Below are positions 44,817-53,246 of a DNA stretch of 64,000 nt, in pieces (positions within the stretch are counted from its first letter, which is position 1; each line of letters opens with the position of its first letter). The stretch spans positions 1 to 64,000 of the forward strand of contig CAZFJC010000005.1 in NCBI GenBank assembly GCA_964518765.1, in the 5' to 3' direction. The translations under genes were made by a program, and so were the position numbers. Source of the DNA: CAZPNX01 sp964518765. GTDB taxonomy: Bacteria > Edwardsbacteria > AC1 > EtOH8. The notes below the pieces were generated by a model, which worked only from the letters and a program-made list of their open reading frames with translations, was not told the DNA's origin and searched no databases.

Positions 44817-45801
44817 GCCTTTCAAAAGCCCGCTTGATTGGCCCAGGCTTCATCCCCATCCCCAGCAGGACCATCAGCTTGATGCGCGCCTTCTGTCCCG
44901 GCAGATGCCCGCCCAAGATGGCCCCCAGCCTTCTGAGCTGCCTTCCTCCGCCCTCGTAGGCATAGGTGTCCAGCACCCTCCCGCCAATGCATCGGGAGCA
45001 GAGGACCACCGGCAGACCCTTTTCGATGGCGTACTTTATCCCCGGAACCACTGCCGGTGGCACATTGCCCCGTCCCATGCCTTCAATCACCAGTCCGCGT
45101 GACCCGGAATCGACCGCATATCTAAGGAAACGGCTGTCCATGCCGGCGCAGATTTTGAACAGGTCTACCCGGGGCTCGATCTCTCCGACCCGGTAATATT
45201 CCCGAAAAAGGGGCTTCCGGTAGAAAACCACCCGGTCATCGTCCACCCATCCCAAAGGCCCCAGCTCCGGGCTGGCGAAGGTCTCGAAGGATTCGGTGTT
45301 GGTCTTGGTAACCTCGCTTGATGAGTTGATGCGGTCGTTGAGGAAGACCAGCACCCCCTTGCCCCTGGCCTCGGGCGCCAGGGCCGTTCTGGCGGCCCCC
45401 AGCAGGTTGGCCGGGCCGTCCCAGCCCAGCTCGGTGCAGTCCTTCATCGCTCCGACCACCACCACCGGCTTTCTGGATCCCAGCGTCAGGTCGAGCAGGT
45501 AGGCGGTCTCCTCCAAGGTGTCGGTGCCGTGGGTGACCACCGCCCCGGAGATGTCCGGCCTTCCCAGGTAACCGCGGACCAGCCTCGACAGATCCATCAT
45601 CCGGGCCGGGGTCATGTGCGGCCCGGGGTACTGCCCGAAGTCGATAACCTCGATCGAGCACAGGCCCGAAAGGCCCGGCACCTGGCGGACGATGTCGCGC
45701 CCCTTCAGGGCGGGCACGATCCCGCCCCTTCTACTGTCGGCCTTCATGGCGATGGTGCCGCCGGTGAAGACGACGGACAGCTTAGGCTTCACTTTTATCA
45801 T
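44794..45801 (-). CDS. L-asparaginase
   Basis: The 335-residue enzyme hydrolyses asparagine to aspartate and ammonia. FTGGTIA holds the first catalytic Thr, THGTDTLEETAYLLDL the second Thr with Asp94. SSEVTKTNTESFETF and GLVIEGMGRGNVPP are typical. No signal peptide, so it is cytoplasmic (type I-like). Its start codon overlaps the last 20 bases of an A+T-rich membrane protein gene, and its own Shine-Dalgarno (AGGGG) is about 15 bases away. Confidence 0.93.
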   Translation of the reverse strand: MIKVKPKLSVVFTGGTIAMKADSRRGGIVPALKGRDIVRQVPGLSGLCSIEVIDFGQYPGPHMTPARMMDLSRLVRGYLGRPDISGAVVTHGTDTLEETAYLLDLTLGSRKPVVVVGAMKDCTELGWDGPANLLGAARTALAPEARGKGVLVFLNDRINSSSEVTKTNTESFETFASPELGPLGWVDDDRVVFYRKPLFREYYRVGEIEPRVDLFKICAGMDSRFLRYAVDSGSRGLVIEGMGRGNVPPAVVPGIKYAIEKGLPVVLCSRCIGGRVLDTYAYEGGGRQLRRLGAILGGHLPGQKARIKLMVLLGMGMKPGPIKRAFERHEYNGES

Positions 45802-46345
45802 TTTTTAACATTTTCCCCTGAATATCAATTAACTCTTTTGATACAGAAGAATAGTTTATACATATTTGATTCATTTCTTCCATACTAACCCTATAGTATT
45901 GATATAAATCTGTTAGGTAATTATTATATTTTGTTTTTTCAGTAGTATCTAATTCACCCTTTGAAAGTAATTTTACTATTAATTCATGAAGTTCATACAG
46001 TTTTTCTATCATAAGTGGATCAATAATATAACTATATTTATTAAATATTAAATCAAATATATTTTGTTCTTCTTCTTTTATTTCTGGTAATTCGTTTTCT
46101 ACCATTAGCCTACTAACGCTTTTTATACCTTTTAAACATATTTCTTGTTTTATATTCAATGCTTCATCAATTTTTCGCTTTGATGCACTTTCAAGAGATT
46201 GCCGATTCAATTCAATAACTGTATTACGAGTTTGTTTTGCATAGTAAAATGTACAGAATGCCAAAATAACCGTAGAAACTGCAGATACCATAGCTGCTAT
46301 TGTTTCAATAGAAGCTGTGTTATTAATGAAAAAGAAATAATTCAT
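45782..46345 (-). CDS. A+T-rich small membrane protein, paralogue A
   Basis: This 187-residue protein has one N-terminal membrane helix (ASIETIAAMVSAVSTVILAF), then YYAKQTRNTVIELNRQS and a long helical, Lys/Glu-rich cytoplasmic part. The helix plus YxxQTRNTVxE junction is shared with the neighbouring gene at 46358-46852. Codon use is strongly A+T-biased compared with all flanking genes, which indicates transfer. No known domain is recognised. The layout is like membrane-anchored sensor or effector halves of some defence or toxin pairs, but that is only a hypothesis. Its stop lies within the asparaginase gene. Confidence 0.75.
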   Translation of the reverse strand: MNYFFFINNTASIETIAAMVSAVSTVILAFCTFYYAKQTRNTVIELNRQSLESASKRKIDEALNIKQEICLKGIKSVSRLMVENELPEIKEEEQNIFDLIFNKYSYIIDPLMIEKLYELHELIVKLLSKGELDTTEKTKYNNYLTDLYQYYRVSMEEMNQICINYSSVSKELIDIQGKMLKNDKSEA

Positions 46346-46357
46346 AGGTATATCAAT

Positions 46358-46852
46358 TTATTTTATTAATGATATTTTAATGCAAATGCTTTTACTTTTT
46401 TCTACAATATCATTTAGATAATTGTATATTTCATCTATGTTATTTTTTATTTCTACAATATAGTCGCTTTCGCTATGATGCTTATCATATACTTTTAACA
46501 ATTCTAATAAATTAAGCATACTCCATACTATTTTATCTTTTAACAAATATCCGTATTTTCCATTTATTAATTCAAGTAAAGCGTTGTTGATTTTTTCAAT
46601 ATTTTGTAAATTATGCAAATCAATTGTTTTATATTTTAATGACGTCAATATTTCTAAACATTTATTATAGATTGTAAAAACACCGAATGCTTCTTCTTTA
46701 GCAGAATTTCTTTTCATCTCCTCTACTGTATTTCTTGTTTGCCATGCATAAAAAGTCGTAACTCCAATAAGTACTAAAGATGCAAATGCCGTAATTATAG
46801 CAGTAATTGCTTGTATAGCCCCTACATGATTATTAAAAAAAGATAGAATCAT
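46358..46852 (-). CDS. A+T-rich small membrane protein, paralogue B
   Basis: This 164-residue protein has an N-terminal helix (AIQAITAIITAFASLVLIGV) and the junction YAWQTRNTVEEMKRNSAKEE, then a helical tail rich in Ile, Lys, Asn and Leu. It is a diverged paralogue of the gene 12 bases downstream and is as A+T-rich. It starts two bases after the stop of the 106-residue gene, so all three look like one transcript. Function unknown. Confidence 0.75.
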   Translation of the reverse strand: MILSFFNNHVGAIQAITAIITAFASLVLIGVTTFYAWQTRNTVEEMKRNSAKEEAFGVFTIYNKCLEILTSLKYKTIDLHNLQNIEKINNALLELINGKYGYLLKDKIVWSMLNLLELLKVYDKHHSESDYIVEIKNNIDEIYNYLNDIVEKSKSICIKISLIK

Positions 46853-46854
46853 AA

Positions 46855-47175
46855 TTAATTTTCCTCCCCCGTGATCTTATTGATCTCCATCTCCTTGGGC
46901 CACAGCTCCGGCGGCATCCCCAGACGCTTGAGATAGCCCAACAGCTTCACCACCCGGTCGAAGCTATCGGCTTTGATCTCCTTGAACCGCTTCTGATATA
47001 CCTGGTGGGCTCGTTTGTTGTAGTCGGCCAACGGCTCGCCCGGCTGGCGCTTGAGCGATATCTGGTCCAAAGTGGCCACGTTGACGCTGTAGTCCCAGGC
47101 GATGTCCAGCAGTACGAAGATCTGCTCCCGCAGGTCCTGCCATTCCGCCTGGCTGAGTTCGTTGCTCTCGGGCAT
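46855..47175 (-). CDS. Hypothetical 106-residue helical protein
   Basis: The protein is predicted to be all-helical: LSQAEWQDLREQIFVLLDIA, DYNKRAHQVYQKRFKEIK, VVKLLGYLKRLGMPPELWP. No family is recognised. Its base composition is like the host genome, unlike the two A+T-rich genes it precedes by two bases. It may be the resident first gene of a mixed operon or part of the transferred cassette. Confidence 0.65.
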   Translation of the reverse strand: MPESNELSQAEWQDLREQIFVLLDIAWDYSVNVATLDQISLKRQPGEPLADYNKRAHQVYQKRFKEIKADSFDRVVKLLGYLKRLGMPPELWPKEMEINKITGEEN

Positions 47176-47243
47176 ATACCGGCTCGCTTTGGCGTTGTTC
47201 TTCTGTCGATATCATATCGCAAAACCCGCCTCGATGCAACAGA

Positions 47244-47269
47244 AAACCGCCCCGGTTGAAGGGCGGTTT
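47244..47269 (-). terminator. Rho-independent terminator after the EF-G-like gene
   Basis: On the minus strand AAACCGCCC and GGGCGGTTT form a nine-base stem with an eight-base loop, and the run of Ts (TTTTCTG) follows. It lies about 110 bases past the stop of the EF-G-like gene. Confidence 0.85.
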
Positions 47270-47273
47270 CTAA

Positions 47274-47371
47274 TACTGTCACCCTGAGTTTGGCCCCATG
47301 CCTCCCTGGCCGAAGGGTATTGCTGTCATGTTTCGGCTTGCCGGGCGAGATCCACCTCTCAGCATGACAGC
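47274..47371. repeat. Miniature element with CTGTCA...TGACAG ends
   Basis: CTGTCACCCTGAG on the left and CTCAGCATGACAG on the right are inverted repeats with two mismatches bounding about 95 bases. Inside are CCTGGCCGAAGGGTATT and CGGCTTGCCGGGCGAG. Related modules occur at 25217-25425. It separates the EF-G-like gene from its terminator. Confidence 0.6.
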
Positions 47372-47380
47372 GGTTTGAGC

Positions 47381-49468
47381 CTATTTCTTGGCCTCCTCCT
47401 TCTCCCTCTTGGACTCCTCGATGATCTTCTGGGTGATCTCGTAGGGCACCTGCTCGTAGTGGGAGAACTCCATCTCGAAGCTGCCCCGGCCCTGGGTCAT
47501 GGAGCGCAGGGCGGTGGAATACTTATAGAGCTCGGCCTGGGGCACGGTGGCCTTGATCACCTGAACCCCCTTGGCCGAATCCATGCCTTGAATGCGGCCC
47601 CGGCGCGAGTTGAGGTCGCCCATCACCTGGCCGGCGTACTCCTCGGGGATGGCCACCTCCAGCTTGACCACCGGCTCCAGCAGCACCGGCCCGGCCTCCA
47701 GCATCCCCTTCTTCAGGGCCCCGGAGCCGGCTATCTCGAAGCTGGTGCCCGAGGAGTCCACCTCGTGGTAGCTGCCGAAGTGCAGGGCCACCTTGATGTC
47801 CACGATCTGGTATCCGGCCACTGCCCCCTCGTTCATGGCCGCCCGAATCCCCTTCTCCACCGAGGGGATGAAATTGTTGGGGATGACCCCACCCACGATC
47901 TCGTCCACGAACTCGAAACCGGCCCCCCGCGGCTGGGGCTCCAGGCGGATGACCACGTGGCCGTACTGTCCATGGCCGCCGGTCTGTTTCTTGTGTTTGT
48001 ACTCTACGCTCTGGACCGTCTTGGTGATGGTCTCCCGGTAGGGGATGCGCGGTTTGATGCGGTTGACCTCGATGTTGAAGCGCCGCTTGAGACGGCCCAC
48101 CATGATGTCCAGGTGCAGTTCGCCCAGCCCGTTGATCAGGGTCTGCCGGATCTCAGGCACATATCCATAGGTGAAGGTGGGATCTTCCTCGTGTAGCTTG
48201 GCCAGGGCCGGTCCGATCTTGGCGTCGTCGTCCTTGGACTTGGTGGAGATGGCCTCGGAGATGGACGGCTTGGGCAGCACGATGCCTGGAAGCAGCAGCT
48301 GGTTGGCCTTGGTCCCCAGGGTATCACCGGTGCCGGTCTCCTTCAGCTTGACGGCGATGCCGATGTCACCCACCGTCACCCGGCCGGCGTCTAGGCGATC
48401 CTTGCCCATGGGATAGAAGAGCTGGCCGATCTTCTCCGACTTGCTGTCGCTGGCGTTATATAGATCCTGGCCGGTCTCCAGGTATCCGGAATAGACCCGG
48501 AAGAAGTTGAGGTTGCCGGCATGGGGCTCGATGAAGGTTTTGAAGACGAAGGCCAGCGGCGGGCCGTCCTCGCGGCAGTCCACGGAAACCTGATCCTGGC
48601 CGCCGGCCTTGACGGCCGTTACCTCGGGGGTGTTGGCCGCCGCCGGGAAGGAGGCGACCACGGCGTCCATCAGCGTCTTGACTCCGATCAGGTGGTAGGC
48701 GTCGCCGGCGAACACCGGGATGATCTTACCGGCGGCAATGCCCTTCCTGAGGCCCTGCGAAACCTCATCATCGGAAAGGATCTCGCCTCCGAGGTATTTC
48801 TCCATCAGGGCATCGTCGGACTCGGCCACCGCCTCCACCAGCTTCTCCCTGAATTTCTTGGCTTTCTCCGCCATATCGGACGGGATCTCACCCTCGGTGC
48901 TCTTGCCATCGCCCTCGGTCAGGGCCTTCATCCTGGCCAGGTCCACCACCCCCTTGAGCCCCAGCTGTTCGCCAATGGGCAGGGTCATGGCCACCACCTG
49001 GTGTCCGAACATATCCTGGGCCTGCTCCAGGGTCTTATAGAAGTCGGAATGCTCCTTCTTGATGCGGGTGACGAATATGGCCCGCGGCAGTTTCAGCTCG
49101 TCGGCATATTTCCAGGCCTTGTCGGTGCCCACCTCTATACCGGCCACCGCCTGGGCCACGATCAAGGCGCAGTCGGCCACCCGCATCCCGGCCTTGACCT
49201 CGCCGGCGAAGTCGGCGTAGCCCGGGGTGTCGATGAGGTTGATCTTGTGCCCGATATACTCGCAGGCGGCCAGGGCCGAAAAGATTGATATCTTGCGGGC
49301 CGTCTCCTCGGGATCGAAGTCGAATATGGAATTGCCCTCGTCCACCCTGCCCAGACGCTCGGTGGGACGGGAGATATGGAGCATGGCCTCGGCCAAGGTT
49401 GTCTTGCCGCAGCCGCCGTGGCCGGCCAGCACGATGTTGTGGATTAGGTCCGGGGTATAGTTCTTCAC
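47381..49468 (-). CDS. EF-G-like GTPase with aberrant G4 box
   Basis: The 695 residues have all five EF-G domains. Domain I holds G1 GHGGCGKTTL (16-25) and G3 DTPGYADF (80-87). Domain IV has GGHGQYGHV and FVDEIVGGVIPNNFIPSVEKG, and domain V has VMGDLNSRRGRIQGM. It belongs to the EF-G-like/EF-G2 group, since switch I is ETARKISIFSA rather than RGITI. G4 should be NKxD but reads TRIK (134-137) in IFVTRIKKEHSD, so guanine specificity may be lost or provided differently. The main translocase is probably encoded elsewhere. Confidence 0.88.
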   Translation of the reverse strand: MKNYTPDLIHNIVLAGHGGCGKTTLAEAMLHISRPTERLGRVDEGNSIFDFDPEETARKISIFSALAACEYIGHKINLIDTPGYADFAGEVKAGMRVADCALIVAQAVAGIEVGTDKAWKYADELKLPRAIFVTRIKKEHSDFYKTLEQAQDMFGHQVVAMTLPIGEQLGLKGVVDLARMKALTEGDGKSTEGEIPSDMAEKAKKFREKLVEAVAESDDALMEKYLGGEILSDDEVSQGLRKGIAAGKIIPVFAGDAYHLIGVKTLMDAVVASFPAAANTPEVTAVKAGGQDQVSVDCREDGPPLAFVFKTFIEPHAGNLNFFRVYSGYLETGQDLYNASDSKSEKIGQLFYPMGKDRLDAGRVTVGDIGIAVKLKETGTGDTLGTKANQLLLPGIVLPKPSISEAISTKSKDDDAKIGPALAKLHEEDPTFTYGYVPEIRQTLINGLGELHLDIMVGRLKRRFNIEVNRIKPRIPYRETITKTVQSVEYKHKKQTGGHGQYGHVVIRLEPQPRGAGFEFVDEIVGGVIPNNFIPSVEKGIRAAMNEGAVAGYQIVDIKVALHFGSYHEVDSSGTSFEIAGSGALKKGMLEAGPVLLEPVVKLEVAIPEEYAGQVMGDLNSRRGRIQGMDSAKGVQVIKATVPQAELYKYSTALRSMTQGRGSFEMEFSHYEQVPYEITQKIIEESKREKEEAKK

Positions 49469-49627
49469 GAGGGCCTCCGAAGTGTACGGTGTAAAATAAG
49501 ATTAATAAGAATGTTAATTATACCAATATATGCCGAGAAATGTCAAATGATAGGAGCCGTCATTTTCACCGCATCTCCATGCGAAAGGGGCCGTTCCCAG
49601 CACCGCCCTCCGCCTAACATATCTCGC
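49469..49627. other. Spacer upstream of the EF-G-like gene
   Basis: About 160 bases between the second C25 peptidase stop and the EF-G-like start. A run of A+T-rich sequence at 49490-49545 should contain the EF-G promoter. No clear terminator or gene is seen. Confidence 0.4.
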
Positions 49628-52600
49628 TTACTTGACGACCAGAATCCTCCTGGTTTCCGCCGCTTTCCCCGAGCTCAACCTGCAAAGGTACATTCCCCCG
49701 GCTACGGCCCGGCCTGCACTATCCCGTCCGTCCCACATTATGCTGTGAGGTCCGGCGCGTAGATTTTCTCTTGCCAGCGTCCTAACCAGTTGGCCCTGGA
49801 TATTGTAGATCTTCAGGCTCGCAGGGCCTGAGTGCGGCAGGCTGAAGCTGATGGTGACATTGCCCTTTGAAGGATTCGGCCGGCCGGCGTCCAGGGTGAG
49901 CCGGTCGGAGCATCCCCGGGGCGGGTTCCAGGGCCCGGCCACCCCGGTCGGAGGGGGGTAAATATTGACGTCGTCTATATACCATCCCTCGCTCCGGAAG
50001 CTATCACAGTAGGCGATGAACCTCAGTTTTAGCGTTGCCCCGGGTGGGTATCGGGAAAGGTCGTGCTCCGAGACGGTCCACCCTCCGCTCTCCCCCTCTA
50101 CCACCTCCAGCAGCCTGGCCCCGAAGTCCCCGCAGACCTCCACCACCCCCCGGCTCCAGCCCGGCGCAAAGCCGTGCCACTGCCAGTAGGACAGGCTGCA
50201 GGACTGGCCGACCACGAAGGCCGGTGTCTCCAGCGTGTCCAGAGAGTTTCGGGGCATGAGCGAATCCAGTTCGGAGCCGAAATACCAACTGTGCCCGGGA
50301 GAGTGGCTGCGTAATAACGACAGGTGCCAGCCTCCCTCGTCGGAGTCTGGCAAGGTGGCGTACCAGCCGGGCGAGCCCGACTCCATGTCGTCGGCAAAGC
50401 CCACCTGGCCCAGGGCGGCGGGAAACGAGTCGCTCCAAACCTTCCAGGCCTGCCGACACTCCAGTTTAAACAGGGGCGAGCGCCACGGACCAGGCGTTCC
50501 CGGATCTATGTAGATAGAGAAGGAGGCCCTGCCCGTTGAATCAGGCGGAACGGCGCTGAGGCTGTCGGCGCTATCGACCACGGCCACGAAGGGATCGGCC
50601 GTCGTTAGAGATGCCTTCGCCTCGGACAGCGCGGCCTTCCCGTTATTTACTATATTTACATAGAGTAGGACCATTTCCCCCGGCTCGGGGATGCCGTTGC
50701 CGTTGCCCGCCCGGTCGTCCACCCCGTATCCGGAAAAGGAGAGCGACGGGGCCGCCAGCCTGATCCCTAGCGGGAAGTCCCAGGACCTTCCGGAGCTGTC
50801 GCGGGCCGACAAGCTCATTAGGGCGAAATCGCCGTCAGCCAGCGAGGAGTCGGCCTGGAACGAGGCCAGCGGCCCGGTCCACAGGCTCTCCCCCGGGGCC
50901 GGCGCCGGAAGGGTGAAGGTGCTGTCGAGGATAATGGTCCCCGTTTCGGAACTTGCCAAAGCGCAGCGGATGCTGTCTCCCAAACTGTCTCCGCCGGTGT
51001 TTTTCATCAGGAATGACAGCGACAGCGCCTCCCCCGGGCCGGGCAGTCCGTCGCCGTTGCCCGCCATCTCCGAGATCTGCCAATCCGACAGCGAGACCTG
51101 GGCGCCGGGGAAGAAGACCGGTATCGATCTGGCGATCGGCAGGCAGTTTCTGGTCGAGGCCGTCAGCCGGATGGTGTCGCCATTCTCCGCCTGCACCGGA
51201 AGAACCGCCCGCCCGCAGTCGTTGGTGATGGCGCTGGCATGCTCCACGCCACGGCCGACGGTCACCGTGGCCCCGGCCAGCGGCCGCCCGGCCCTGCTGA
51301 CCGTGACCTCCAGGCTGTTGGCTCCGCTCGGCAGGCTTTCGGCACAGGCCACCGATAGGCTGTCCGGCCCGCCGGTCCAAACCGCCAGCGTCGGATCGCC
51401 GAACAGGTTAAGGCCGTACATCACCCAGCGGAACTCGTTCTCCGCCTGGGCGGCCCCGATGAACTGGGCTTTGGCGGCGGCCTGGGCCAGGCCCAGGCTC
51501 GGGGCCTCCTCGGCCAGAAGCTTTTGGAAGAACTGCTGGTCGTAGAGGTCGGACGAGGCATAGCCGGAGAAGTACGGCAGGGACCATCCGTAGCTGCAGT
51601 TGCCGATGAAGGCCACCCCGCCCCCTTCGGGGCTGTTGACGTAGTGCTCAGCCAGGCAGCTGCGCTCCATAGCCCCGGGCATGCAGCCGATGGAATAGAT
51701 GATCCCCCACCGGCCGCCGGTGGGGATGGTGTCGAAGTCGCCGGCCCGGATCTCATGCTCGGAGGTGAAGCCCGGGCCCACGTTGAGCGAGGTGTACCAG
51801 GCGTGGCCGATGTGGTTTACCAGGTGCCGACCCTGTCGGTAGGCCACGATGGTCGAGGCCCGGGTCTGGTTTCCCAATGTCTCGTAGAGCTTCTCGGCCG
51901 GTTTGAAGAACGGGGTTAGATAGTCACGGCCGATGATCTCGGCGGCCGCCGCCCCGTCGGTCACATAATCGAGCTTCTCGGCCCAGAGCGAGGCCCGGTC
52001 CAGGTGATCCTGGGCCGCCCCCTGTTCGTACTCCATGGCCTTGCGCACGAATGTCTGGGCGTCGGCTATGGTGTTGATGGGCGCCCGGCCCACGATGACA
52101 TCAGGGTACATGTCGACGCTGTCCTCGAGCTCGCCGTACCTCCCGTCGCCGTCCGCGTCCCAGCCGCCGTCCAGGTCGGAATAGTAAAGGTCGGCCCTCA
52201 GGCTGTCCCGGCCTGGTGCCAGGCTGTCGTAGCCGCTGGCCATGGCGTAGGCCACCCTGGGGGGCACCACCGCGGTGTCGCCGCCCAGAAGCGTGTATCC
52301 AATCCCACCGGAGAGAACCTGCTCCCTGATGAAATTCCTTATCTTCTCCTGGCGGTCGGCGCCGGGGACGCTGGAGTAGATGCTGTCGGCCAATGCTACC
52401 TTGGTCACCAGGCCCCGGGCTCGTTTCCAGTCAGCCAGCCGCTGCAGCACGGTGTCGAAGGGCGCCTGGGTGACGATCAGCAGGTCGGCTCCTCCTTCCC
52501 TGCCGGCTTCTCCTGGTGGCTGCGGATACCAGGCATCGAGCAACCATGGATTCTCGACCATCCTCCGTGCCAGGCCCCGAACGGCATTACTATATTTATG

Positions 52601-53137
52601 TTGTGTAGACATCTCGCCCTGGGCCAGCTTCAGAGAGAAACGGACCACCGAGCTGGCGTAGACGGCCTTTTCCGATCCCAGGTATCGCACCGGGAATACC
52701 TTCACCGAAGCCAAACCTATCCCGCCCAGGCTGCCCTGGTGGATTAACTCGACCTGACCACTGGGATAAAGAGACCGACCTTCGTATATGGCTGGGTCGG
52801 GTTCCAAAGGACTCGGCGAGAACGGCTCGGAAAGCGGCGTCTCCCTCTGGCCCGGGGCCGGGATGAACAGCCCGGGGATTTTTCTCTCGTCGCTGGAGAT
52901 GGACTCCACTGCCACCGCCCTGGCGCCCGGCGGCAGAGCGAGGTTTAGCCATCTGGCCGGCAGCATGGGGGCGCCCGGGCTGTTCTCCAGGCCTAGGCCC
53001 GGCACCGTCAGATGTTCAAAGCCGTCGTCCCCCCGGAAGGCGGTCGGGGGCGCGAACCCGACGGTGAACTCCACCGTCTCGGCCGAGGCCATCGTCCCCA
53101 GAAGGCAAAGCAGGGAAAGCGCTGTCGTACTCTTCAT
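49628..53137 (-). CDS. Secreted gingipain-type (C25) peptidase with sorting tail
   Basis: The signal peptide (MKSTTALSLLCLLGTMASA) starts at the ATG at 53137; the 20 codons before it are probably untranslated. The C25 domain follows (about 215-610), with likely catalytic His445 in NHIGHAW and Cys485 in YSIGCMPGAME. Then come a carboxypeptidase-like Ig unit (RAGRPLAGATVTVGRG), several NGDG/NGNG-type Ig-like domains and a late domain with YWQWHGFAPG. The C-terminal 85 residues (GRPNPSKGNVTISFSLP, IYNIQGQLVRTLAR, AGGMYLCRLSSG) form a FlgD/type-IX-like sorting domain. It is a paralogue of the protein at 13178 but lacks the FG-GAP propeller. Confidence 0.92.
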   Translation of the reverse strand: MKSTTALSLLCLLGTMASAETVEFTVGFAPPTAFRGDDGFEHLTVPGLGLENSPGAPMLPARWLNLALPPGARAVAVESISSDERKIPGLFIPAPGQRETPLSEPFSPSPLEPDPAIYEGRSLYPSGQVELIHQGSLGGIGLASVKVFPVRYLGSEKAVYASSVVRFSLKLAQGEMSTQHKYSNAVRGLARRMVENPWLLDAWYPQPPGEAGREGGADLLIVTQAPFDTVLQRLADWKRARGLVTKVALADSIYSSVPGADRQEKIRNFIREQVLSGGIGYTLLGGDTAVVPPRVAYAMASGYDSLAPGRDSLRADLYYSDLDGGWDADGDGRYGELEDSVDMYPDVIVGRAPINTIADAQTFVRKAMEYEQGAAQDHLDRASLWAEKLDYVTDGAAAAEIIGRDYLTPFFKPAEKLYETLGNQTRASTIVAYRQGRHLVNHIGHAWYTSLNVGPGFTSEHEIRAGDFDTIPTGGRWGIIYSIGCMPGAMERSCLAEHYVNSPEGGGVAFIGNCSYGWSLPYFSGYASSDLYDQQFFQKLLAEEAPSLGLAQAAAKAQFIGAAQAENEFRWVMYGLNLFGDPTLAVWTGGPDSLSVACAESLPSGANSLEVTVSRAGRPLAGATVTVGRGVEHASAITNDCGRAVLPVQAENGDTIRLTASTRNCLPIARSIPVFFPGAQVSLSDWQISEMAGNGDGLPGPGEALSLSFLMKNTGGDSLGDSIRCALASSETGTIILDSTFTLPAPAPGESLWTGPLASFQADSSLADGDFALMSLSARDSSGRSWDFPLGIRLAAPSLSFSGYGVDDRAGNGNGIPEPGEMVLLYVNIVNNGKAALSEAKASLTTADPFVAVVDSADSLSAVPPDSTGRASFSIYIDPGTPGPWRSPLFKLECRQAWKVWSDSFPAALGQVGFADDMESGSPGWYATLPDSDEGGWHLSLLRSHSPGHSWYFGSELDSLMPRNSLDTLETPAFVVGQSCSLSYWQWHGFAPGWSRGVVEVCGDFGARLLEVVEGESGGWTVSEHDLSRYPPGATLKLRFIAYCDSFRSEGWYIDDVNIYPPPTGVAGPWNPPRGCSDRLTLDAGRPNPSKGNVTISFSLPHSGPASLKIYNIQGQLVRTLARENLRAGPHSIMWDGRDSAGRAVAGGMYLCRLSSGKAAETRRILVVK

Positions 53138-53200
53138 GTCTGTGTCTCTTCTTGGAGTATTTATAGCACCAAACAGGGGCCGTGTCAATAACCCCAATGC

Positions 53201-53230
53201 AAAAGGGGGGCGGCCCAGGCCGCCCCCCTT
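53201..53230 (-). terminator. Rho-independent terminator after pnp
   Basis: A strong GGGGGGCGGCC/GGCCGCCCCCC stem is followed on the minus strand by TTTTGC. It lies 17-46 bases past the pnp stop and also separates pnp from the C25 peptidase gene. Confidence 0.88.
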
Positions 53231-53246
53231 CTTAGCTCCGGTATCC

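Noticed and set aside
44794..44825. Fusion of asparaginase and TPR genes
   Set aside because: Different frames with proper start and stop; a normal short overlap.
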